Shown here: positions 1-4,608 of the stretch, piece after piece | How the letters are laid out: the number at the start of each line of letters is the position of its first letter | Position numbering within the stretch: the stretch's first letter is position 1 | Origin: Ruminococcaceae bacterium UBA2806 | Lineage (GTDB): Bacteria; Bacillota; Clostridia; Oscillospirales; Acutalibacteraceae | Length of the DNA stretch: 6,791 nucleotides | NCBI GenBank assembly: GCA_002351795.1 | Contig: DEHG01000119.1 | Location: 1 to 6,791, forward strand | Direction: 5' to 3' | The notes under the pieces: generated by a model | What the model was told of the DNA's origin: nothing | What the model saw: the letters and a program-made list of their open reading frames with translations, nothing else | Databases searched by the model: none | Made by a program: the position numbers and the translations under genes

Positions 1-37
1 CTGAGGGAAAGTCTTGTCCCATTCCTGTGTTAAAGTA
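1..37 (-). pseudogene. Detached 3' continuation of the zinc-ribbon gene, beyond the IS630 element
   Basis: This is the left flank of the insertion sequence. If the element and one copy of the TA target are removed, the zinc-ribbon protein frame passes its present last residue (Met) and continues through this flank as YFNTGMGQDFPS without a stop to the window edge. Twelve open codons would occur by chance about half the time, so the evidence is suggestive only. It does agree with the zinc-ribbon gene's stop codon lying inside the element's end. The real 3' end would be left of this window. Confidence 0.4.
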
Positions 38-48
38 ATACTAATATC
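35..48. repeat. Left terminal inverted repeat of the IS630 element
   Basis: GTAATACTAATATC is the exact reverse complement of bases 1137-1150. Similarity continues inward imperfectly, including the GACA at 63-66 which is matched at the other end. The TA at 36-37 is the likely duplicated target, so the outermost G may be chance. The transposase stop codon lies within or against this repeat. Confidence 0.85.
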
Positions 49-608
49 TAATTAAAAATAGACACAATCCAATTCCTTGCAGTAATAGATTTAATAGCAT
101 CACAAGACAAAGCACGAATAGATTGACACAGTCGATCGATTACTTTTTGAAGGGTTTGGAATACTTCATTTCTAAATCCGATCTTTCTTATTTCTTTCCA
201 TATTTGTTCAATAGGATTCATTTCTGGTGTATAAGGCGGAATAAAAACAATATGAATATTATCGGGTATACTCAAACCGTTAGATTTGTGCCATGCTGCT
301 CCGTCACATACTAACACAATTTGATCATCTTTATATGATTCGGAAAGATGAGCAAGAAATACATTCATACATGTTGTATTACAATACGGCATGACAAGAA
401 AAGAGCTTTCTCCGGTCAATGGCTCAACTGCACCATAAACATATCTATATTCCCTTATATGATGACACGGAACTGAGGGACGATGCCCTTTTTTGCACCA
501 ACAATATTTAGGCTTGTTTATCCGCCCAAATCCTGCTTCATCCTGAAACATTAAACGAACGGTTGAATCTTGGTTGATTTCTTGTATTTCTCTTACAAAT
601 CGTTTAAT
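48..608 (-). CDS. IS630 transposase, catalytic half (orfB, read in the -1 frame)
   Basis: This is the DDE catalytic domain of an IS630-family transposase, which cuts and joins the element's ends at TA sites. Counting from an internal ATG at 551, the acidic residues are D4 (FQDEAGFGR), D83 (VLVCDGAAWH) and E115 (NPIEQIW), in the family's usual order and spacing. The frame is open upstream of that ATG back to the slippery run at 608-614, adding a linker that begins IKRFVREIQEINQDSTVRL. The joined product with orfA would be about 344 residues, a normal length for the family. All catalytic residues are present, so the protein looks functional if frameshifting occurs. No good Shine-Dalgarno site precedes the ATG at 551, which argues that it is made only as a fusion. 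Confidence 0.9.
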   Translation of the reverse strand: MKRFVREIQEINQDSTVRLMFQDEAGFGRINKPKYCWCKKGHRPSVPCHHIREYRYVYGAVEPLTGESSFLVMPYCNTTCMNVFLAHLSESYKDDQIVLVCDGAAWHKSNGLSIPDNIHIVFIPPYTPEMNPIEQIWKEIRKIGFRNEVFQTLQKVIDRLCQSIRALSCDAIKSITARNWIVSIFN

Positions 609-1081
609 TTTTTTGAGGCTTCAATCGCCTCTGGTGTTGCTTTTTTGGGATGTCTGCTTCTTGGCATTATTTTTCGCCATCCGTGCCTTTTAAGGATATA
701 GTATATATGCCCGCTTCCGATAGAATGACCCACTGCTTGTTCGTACTTTTCTTTTATTTCTTTTGTTTCTACGATTTGTCCTTCTTCGGCTTTCTCTATA
801 AACAATTGCAGAATCTGTTCCTCTTCTTCGTAACTCAAATTACGATGATTACCACCATACTTGATAACTATGATTTCTTCCAGACCTTTTTCAAAGTATA
901 GTTTGACTATCTTTGCAACATTTGCTTTACTATATCCGGTTGCAGCCATTATTTCTTTGTAGCTGGCGCCTTCTGCCTTCAACGATAATACTTTCAAGCG
1001 TCTTTCAATTTGCTTATTTTTGTTTTTCTTGCGTGCCTGTTCTATTTCTTCTTTTTGTTTTTCTGTTATCTGATATTTCAT
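593..1081 (-). CDS. IS630 transposase, DNA-binding half (orfA)
   Basis: This is the N-terminal part of the transposase, which binds the terminal repeats. It holds a helix-turn-helix (around RRLKVLSLKAEGASYKEI and ATGYSKANVAKIV) and then a second winged-helix segment (GHSIGSGHIYYILKRHGWRK). The last codons are EAIEASKKLNDL then TAA; the AAA AAA before LNDL is the shift site into orfB. Start choice: GTG (1090), ATG (1087) and ATG (1081) are all in frame. I prefer 1081 because GGTGAT, perfectly complementary to part of the 16S rRNA 3' tail, lies four bases upstream of it. The other two starts have no ribosome site because transcription should begin at about 1091. Alone, this protein has no catalytic residues and could act as a repressor or competitor. 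Confidence 0.88.
   Translation of the reverse strand: MKYQITEKQKEEIEQARKKNKNKQIERRLKVLSLKAEGASYKEIMAATGYSKANVAKIVKLYFEKGLEEIIVIKYGGNHRNLSYEEEEQILQLFIEKAEEGQIVETKEIKEKYEQAVGHSIGSGHIYYILKRHGWRKIMPRSRHPKKATPEAIEASKKLNDL
608..614 (-). other. A AAA AAA slippery heptamer for -1 ribosomal frameshifting
   Basis: In the orfA frame the message reads TCA AAA AAA TTA, so the seven A residues form a canonical X XXY YYZ heptamer. Slipping back one base gives AAA AAA ATT AAA and enters the orfB frame exactly. Six bases downstream a weak AU-rich stem can form (601-594 with 586-576, with a bulge). Upstream, GAGGC and GCCTC (615-619 and 627-631) form a small hairpin, and its GAGG is also Shine-Dalgarno-like, about 13 bases before the run. 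The site and frames are visible; that it is used is inference from frameshifting known in some insertion sequences. Confidence 0.75.
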
Positions 1082-1097
1082 ATTCATCACCGTTTTT

Positions 1098-1126
1098 ATT
1101 ATATCAGATATTTTTGCGTTTGTCCA
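1098..1126 (-). promoter_or_regulatory. Transposase promoter inside the IS right end
   Basis: The minus strand has TGGACA (1121-1126), a 17-base spacer and a perfect TATAAT (1098-1103) preceded by TG, giving an extended -10 (TGATATAAT). Transcription should start near 1091, only about 4 to 10 bases before the candidate ATGs, so the transposase message would have a very short leader. Confidence 0.75.
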
Positions 1127-1136
1127 TTATTTATAT

Positions 1137-1150
1137 GATATTAGTATTAC
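1137..1150. repeat. Right terminal inverted repeat of the IS630 element
   Basis: GATATTAGTATTAC is the exact inverse of bases 35-48. It overlaps the present stop codon of the zinc-ribbon gene (1147-1149), so that stop is created at the insertion boundary. The likely duplicated TA is 1148-1149. Confidence 0.85.
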
Positions 1151-1809
1151 ATCAACTTAATTTTTGCATTGCGGAAATCCCAGGAATACAGACAGATCAG
1201 TGCAGCAATAGCGCCCAGTAGTTTGTATTTGGTTCCGATGCCTGATATGTAGAACTCGCTTCGATTATTAAGCAGCCAGCGAGGATAACCTCCGTTCGGA
1301 TTCAGACGGATAACACTTACTTCACTGTGTGGGATAGAATTTATCTTTTTGCCGTTTACAAAAATGCTGCGCTTATCCGTGATGACAAAAAACTCCTTGC
1401 CGTGGAAAAAGATGCCTTCATCGCCGTATACGATGATATGCTCTCCCGGCTGGATCAGGCCTGCTATCTTGGGCATTACCTTGTCGATACGCTCCTGATG
1501 TATCCCCTCTGTGGCTACATCGGAGTCAGAGATGAGTGCAGTTTTTATATAATCTGCAACGCTTTCTGCGCTTTTCAGATCATTCAGACAGTAACGCATA
1601 GAATCAATATTCGTAACCACATTCTCATATTGCTTCAGACTGTCGAGCTGCCAGAGAAAGTCAAACATTTTCTCATCGAGCAGCCCTGTGTTGCCTTCAT
1701 CCGTGATTTCCACATCAATATGTGTATCACAGAATGGGCAGATCATGCACTTATTTGATAGTGACAGTTCCATTTCTGCGCCGCAGGAGGGGCATTTTCT
1801 TGTATCCAT
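1147..1809 (-). CDS. Zinc-ribbon protein with a bacterial PH-like domain, 3' end interrupted by the IS
   Basis: I do not recognise a named gene. From the chosen start the protein has about 220 residues. It opens with a zinc ribbon (CPSCGAEM near residue 6, CPFCD near residue 24), then a helical linker (about 45-95). A beta-rich segment follows (about 120-190: GEHIIVYGDEGIFFHGKEFF, VITDKRSIFVNGKKI, SIPHSEVSVIRL), whose 'GE.I..YG..G.......ITDKR......K..SIP.SEV' pattern resembles bacterial PH-like domains. A hydrophobic helix (LLGAIAALICLY) comes near the end. Start: ATG 1815 is only two bases from the GGAGG site, while ATG 1809 is eight bases away, so 1809 is preferred. It is cotranscribed with the upstream membrane gene (15-base gap). 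Its stop codon lies within the IS630 terminal repeat, so the native C-terminus is probably lost. Confidence 0.75.
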   Translation of the reverse strand: MDTRKCPSCGAEMELSLSNKCMICPFCDTHIDVEITDEGNTGLLDEKMFDFLWQLDSLKQYENVVTNIDSMRYCLNDLKSAESVADYIKTALISDSDVATEGIHQERIDKVMPKIAGLIQPGEHIIVYGDEGIFFHGKEFFVITDKRSIFVNGKKINSIPHSEVSVIRLNPNGGYPRWLLNNRSEFYISGIGTKYKLLGAIAALICLYSWDFRNAKIKLM

Positions 1810-1817
1810 TTTCATAA

Positions 1818-1822
1818 CCTCC
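1818..1822 (-). promoter_or_regulatory. Ribosome binding site GGAGG deciding the zinc-ribbon gene start
   Basis: GGAGG lies between the stop of the membrane-protein gene and two in-frame ATGs (1815 and 1809). Spacing is two bases to the first and eight to the second, so the second is the likely start. The tight spacing points to an operon. Confidence 0.75.
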
Positions 1823-1824
1823 GT

Positions 1825-2811
1825 TTATGCTGTATCAGCGTTTTTTCTTGTTATTTTTTGTTTGGTACTCCATACGATATTTCCGTTTTCCAGATACTGT
1901 TTCATCATATTGGCATATGCTTCGGGGAGAGATTCTGCGCCGAGACATATTCCCTTGCTGTCGGGGATCTCCGTCATGCGGTGTGCATCGGCTTGTTCTT
2001 CATCCAAGTAGGATAAATCATTGCTGGATGCAACATAGAACCGACCGAAATGATAATAGCCGTAAACGAAAACGCCTTCGTCTGACGGTCCGTAAATAAT
2101 CGTATCCTCTTTGATCGTTCGTATCTTTCCGAGCCACGGAAAGCCAAGCTGTGTTTCTGTGCTGCTGAGTGCATCGCATAGCTCCTGAACCGTTTTCTTC
2201 ATGCCGGGTACGGCACATATCGGCGATATGGACGAATTGAACGGATTGTTGCCGCTGCCCATCGCCCAGAAAACGATACCCTCTACAAGAAGCATGATAC
2301 CGAGGGCAATTGCCGTTTCCGAAACTGATGTAATGACCGCATAGACGACTGCGCCTATCACCATGAGCACTGCTGCTGTACGAAAAACCAGTGACATGAT
2401 CCACTGTGAGCGAGGCGCATCTGCATGGCTTGCGGTTATCGAATACATAACTATCGCTTCGATCAAAAGCAGGATCGCTATGACGATACCACGTTCGCTG
2501 CCCTGTGTATTGCAGATCGTAAAGATACCGGCAATGTTCAGCACAATGCCGGCCAGCACGAGCAAAACGCCTGAAACATTCCTGAACCTTGCTGTTTTGT
2601 GGTCATCCAGGAGGAATCCCATCCGGAAAAAGCCGATACAAAACAGAAATGCCGAAACAGCAAACAGCGCCCAGAACAGGAAATTCACCTTTTGCGGCAT
2701 CAGGAATAACAGCCCATAGGAAGCTGCAAGGCACAGAATATCCACTGCCAGCTCAAAGTGATTCTGCGGATTTTTCATCCGGGATCTGATTTTTTCTTTC
2801 AGTCCTGCCAT
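1825..2811 (-). CDS. Six-helix membrane protein with C-terminal soluble domain, unknown function
   Basis: I do not recognise a named gene. The 328-residue protein has a short basic N-terminus and six likely membrane helices (about 20-38, 43-63, 79-100, 108-126, 139-160, 165-184), then a soluble tail of about 140 residues. The second and third helix pairs look like an internal duplication: SERGIVIAILLLIEAIVMYS (105-124) against SETAIALGIMLLVEGIVFWA (164-183), loosely like DUF308/HdeD-type membrane repeats. The tail contains TIIYGPSDEGVFVYG (about 237-251), which resembles the IIVYGDEGIFFHG of the next gene's PH-like domain. Start: ATG 2811 follows AAGGGGG by about nine bases. It is the first gene of an operon with the zinc-ribbon gene. 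The pairing suggests membrane or envelope sensing, but this is inference only. Confidence 0.8.
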   Translation of the reverse strand: MAGLKEKIRSRMKNPQNHFELAVDILCLAASYGLLFLMPQKVNFLFWALFAVSAFLFCIGFFRMGFLLDDHKTARFRNVSGVLLVLAGIVLNIAGIFTICNTQGSERGIVIAILLLIEAIVMYSITASHADAPRSQWIMSLVFRTAAVLMVIGAVVYAVITSVSETAIALGIMLLVEGIVFWAMGSGNNPFNSSISPICAVPGMKKTVQELCDALSSTETQLGFPWLGKIRTIKEDTIIYGPSDEGVFVYGYYHFGRFYVASSNDLSYLDEEQADAHRMTEIPDSKGICLGAESLPEAYANMMKQYLENGNIVWSTKQKITRKNADTA

Positions 2812-2852
2812 TTTCTCATGCCCCCTTACTGAGATCTGCCGAATCTTTTTTT

Positions 2853-2881
2853 ATTGTATCACAAGACAGTGCAAATTTCAA
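2853..2881 (-). promoter_or_regulatory. Promoter of the membrane-protein/zinc-ribbon operon
   Basis: The minus strand has TTGAAA (2876-2881), exactly 17 bases, then TACAAT (2853-2858) preceded by TG in the extended -10 position. The predicted start near 2846 gives a leader of about 35 bases that contains the AAGGGGG ribosome site. It lies immediately downstream of the terminator closing the kinase locus, so the two are separate transcription units. Confidence 0.75.
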
Positions 2882-2888
2882 GATACAA
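2854..2888. repeat. 7-bp inverted repeat bracketing the operon promoter (possible operator)
   Basis: TTGTATC (2854-2860) and GATACAA (2882-2888) are exact inverse copies with centres 28 bases apart. One arm covers most of the -10 box and the other abuts the outside of the -35 box. The placement would suit a repressor or activator operator, but the arms are short and AT-rich and no candidate regulator is visible in the window. Confidence 0.4.
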
Positions 2889-2889
2889 C

Positions 2890-2920
2890 AAAAAATGCCC
2901 AGCCTAAAAAAAGCTGGGCA
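2890..2920 (-). terminator. Intrinsic terminator of the sensor-kinase locus
   Basis: On the minus strand an 8-bp stem TGCCCAGC/GCTGGGCA (2913-2920 with 2896-2903) with a nine-base loop is followed by six T residues (2895-2890). It lies about 55 bases past the stop of the chimeric kinase/repeat ORF. It is a textbook rho-independent terminator for leftward transcription. Confidence 0.92.
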
Positions 2921-2949
2921 GAAAGATAAAAGCGGGACATGGAAATTCA

Positions 2950-2971
2950 GGATCCGGCGGCTCGCCGGTCC
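2950..2971. other. GC-rich hairpin just after the stop of the chimeric ORF
   Basis: CCGGCG (2954-2959) and CGCCGG (2963-2968) form a perfect six-pair stem with a three-base GCT loop. Three more pairs (GGA with TCC) extend it past one bulged T. It begins a few bases after the stop codon and has no T tract, so it is not itself a terminator. It may protect the message 3' end. Confidence 0.5.
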
Positions 2972-2975
2972 GGGA

Positions 2976-3938
2976 TTATTTTACTGTTGCTGAAAAGTAT
3001 TTCTTTTCGATCGTTCCGCTGCTGTCTTTTACATCAATGCGTATGTTATAAGCACCTGTTGCGACAGGCTTGAATCTTGCGCTTGCCTTGTCGGTGAATT
3101 TATCGCCAAGAAGTTTCCAGTTTGTATTTGTAATGCGCTTGAAGTAGAAGGAATAAGTGTACGGTGCGCTTCCGCCGACAGCCTTGCCGATCATAGGTAT
3201 AGCCGAGCCAAGCCTTACCTTTTCTCTGCCGACAACGGATACATTTGTAAGCTCCAGCTCCGTTACAACATCAACCGTAAAAAGCTTTTCTGCTGTATTT
3301 CCTGCGCTGTCCTTTACAATAACTTTAACATCATAGCTTGCTTCTGCTGTGGGAGCAAATGCAACACTTGAATTTGTACCAAACTCTGTGCCGAGTTTAT
3401 TCCATCTTGTGTTAGTTGTGCGCTTGTAGTAATATGCATAGGTATATGGTGCTGTACCGCCGTTTGCGCTTGCAGAAACTCTTACCTTGTCGCCTATCTG
3501 TACAATATTGCTGTTGATAACTGATGTATTCCTGAGTTGGTTTACGACTTTAGCTGCTGCTGTTACCTTAAAGAGCTTTTCTGATGTCTGCGACACCGAT
3601 GCGGCAAGGTCGTTTATCATCACAGCTGTATCGTATTCCGCAGGAATGATCTCCATTTTTTTATCCTCGATCTTTGAAAAATCAAGAATACTGTTGATAA
3701 GAGACAGAAGCGTTTTTCCGGCGCTTTGTATATTTGCGGAATACTCTCTGATCTTTGTATCGCTGCTTTCATGCAGTATCATTTCATTCATGCCAAGTAC
3801 GGTATTTATCGGCGTCCTGATCTCATGTGACATCTGGGCAAGAAAATCACTTTTTGCCTTATCAGCCTTAATTGCAGCATCGGCGGATTCTTTAAGTTTT
3901 TTATTTGCCTTATTCTGTAGATTTATCAGATTGGACAT
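2976..3938 (-). CDS. Chimeric ORF: histidine-kinase H-box helix fused to two secreted-type Ig-like repeats
   Basis: The 320-residue ORF opens with a coiled linker (LQNKANKKLKESADAAIKAD), then a HisKA dimerisation domain with an intact H-box (DFLAQMSHEIRTPINTVLGM, His38) and its partner helix (LLSLINSILDFSKIEDKKME). A normal kinase would continue into the HATPase_c domain (N, G1 and G2 boxes); here it stops near residue 117 (SVSQTSEKLF). Two roughly 85-residue repeats follow, with APYTYAYYYKRTTNTRW and APYTYSFYFKRITNTNW cores, typical of extracellular or cell-surface proteins. There is no signal peptide or membrane helix, so neither half can work normally: no ATP-binding domain and no export route. 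ATG 3938 has only a distant AAAGGA (about 11 bases) and lies inside the preceding frame. I regard it as a recombination product, probably a pseudogene, though the frame is open. Confidence 0.75.
   Translation of the reverse strand: MSNLINLQNKANKKLKESADAAIKADKAKSDFLAQMSHEIRTPINTVLGMNEMILHESSDTKIREYSANIQSAGKTLLSLINSILDFSKIEDKKMEIIPAEYDTAVMINDLAASVSQTSEKLFKVTAAAKVVNQLRNTSVINSNIVQIGDKVRVSASANGGTAPYTYAYYYKRTTNTRWNKLGTEFGTNSSVAFAPTAEASYDVKVIVKDSAGNTAEKLFTVDVVTELELTNVSVVGREKVRLGSAIPMIGKAVGGSAPYTYSFYFKRITNTNWKLLGDKFTDKASARFKPVATGAYNIRIDVKDSSGTIEKKYFSATVK
2979..3530 (-). repeat. Tandem pair of Ig-like repeats within the chimeric ORF
   Basis: Repeat one covers about residues 137-223 (3530-3270) and repeat two about 232-320 (3245-2979). 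Shared landmarks are a (T/S)V..(G).KVR(V/L)(S/G) strand, GG(T/S)APYTY, (Y/F)KR.TNT.W, L(G)..F and the closing (I/D)VKDS(A/S)G....K.F...V. About half the positions look identical. The YTY/YY clusters recall triple-tyrosine-type modules. A partial third repeat end (EKLFKV, residues 120-125) precedes them, suggesting that the donor protein had at least one more copy. Confidence 0.75.
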
Positions 3939-4608
3939 CAGTATAATAATCCTTTATTATCCTGCTGTCTCTGCCGTCGATCTCAACTGCATTATAAGGC
4001 AGGCTGACTATATTTGTTGATTCTGTATCCGACATCTGATATTTGCCGAACGGGTGGTTGATTATTTCGCCCTTAGCGTCAACAAGAAAGGCATACTGAC
4101 TGTCGCTGAAGCTGCTGCCGAGAATATCCACAAGCTTATCCATGTAGAAGTCGATACCGAAATTTCCGAGGAATTCTCCTGTTGAGTCGTTATATACACT
4201 TTTTGCAAAGGTAACGCAGTACAATCCCGTCTGTTCGTCAAGATATGGCGAAGAGATGATCCAGTCATTTTCCGACGCCATAAGCTCCCTGTACCAGTCA
4301 CGCTCTTCAACGTGCCAGTCATCATCAGGCTCCCAGCCTGTATTCATGATAACGGTATGCTCCATATCGGGGTTAGCAAGGTAGCTTGCAGATATTTCAG
4401 GGAACTGCTTTGTTATCCTGTCGAGATATCCTACCATCCATTCATAATCATCGAGCTTTTCCGGGTTTGTCGAAATATTGCTGCAAAACATATCTAAAAG
4501 GCTTTTCTGAGTATTTATCCATTTGGAAAGCTGATATTCATAGCTTGCGGCATTCCGCTGCATTTGTCCCGAGCCGTAGCTTATTGTTGTAGTGTAATTT
4601 ATACGCAA
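3910..4608 (-). pseudogene. Cache sensory domain of a second histidine kinase, out of frame and truncated
   Basis: The 232-residue frame is a periplasm-type double-Cache ligand-binding domain: a long N-terminal helix (QMQRNAASYEYQLSKWINTQ), the first Cache lobe with WHVEERDWYRELM and ISSPYLDEQTGLYCVTFAKS, then part of the second lobe (YAFLVDAKGEIINHPFGKYQ). Its expected N-terminal anchor is encoded just upstream but in the frame of the previous gene (RAIILSLLTIVAIVCV), so it needs a -1 shift. The nominal TTG start (4608) has no ribosome site. The end (IIKDYYTDVQSDKSTE) departs from Cache sequence, and the second membrane helix expected before the kinase linker is missing apart from a possible remnant (IIIL) in the next frame. 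This is best explained as a kinase gene broken by an indel and a deletion. Confidence 0.7.

Larger units (their letters stand above)
38..1147 (-). mobile_element. IS630-family insertion sequence, apparently complete
   Basis: The element carries a two-frame IS630/Tc1-mariner-type transposase between terminal inverted repeats and is flanked by TA dinucleotides (36-37 and 1148-1149), matching the family's known TA target duplication. The ends share a perfect 14-base match (35-48 against 1137-1150, inverted) and then a patchy match for about 20 further bases. Composition is visibly more AT-rich than the neighbouring genes, which suggests a recent arrival. The transposase stop codon (48-50) overlaps the left repeat, and the promoter sits just inside the right repeat, so the element is compact. 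The exact boundary is uncertain by a few bases: an inner TA pair (39-40, 1145-1146) is also possible, but the outer pair accounts for more of the inverted match. Confidence 0.9.

Noticed and set aside
39..1146. Inner TA pair (39-40 and 1145-1146) as the IS target duplication
   Set aside because: It would leave the four outer matching inverted bases as coincidence. The outer TA pair explains them and also restores an open frame in the interrupted gene.
1327..1758. Open plus-strand frame of 143 codons
   Set aside because: It is fully opposite the zinc-ribbon/PH-like gene, has no recognisable domain and no ribosome site, and the minus strand has a clear CPxC motif and operon signals.
2954..2968. 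GC-rich hairpin as the terminator of the chimeric ORF
   Set aside because: No T tract follows on either strand, and a textbook terminator lies just downstream at 2890-2920.
3487..4020. Open plus-strand frame of 177 codons with hydrophobic stretches
   Set aside because: It is antisense to the H-box region. Hydrophobic antisense translation is common opposite amphipathic coding sequence, and there is no start signal.
4599..4608. Programmed frameshift joining the two Cache reading frames
   Set aside because: The overlap contains no slippery heptamer or stable downstream stem comparable with the IS630 site, and the locus has further lesions. Mutation fits better.
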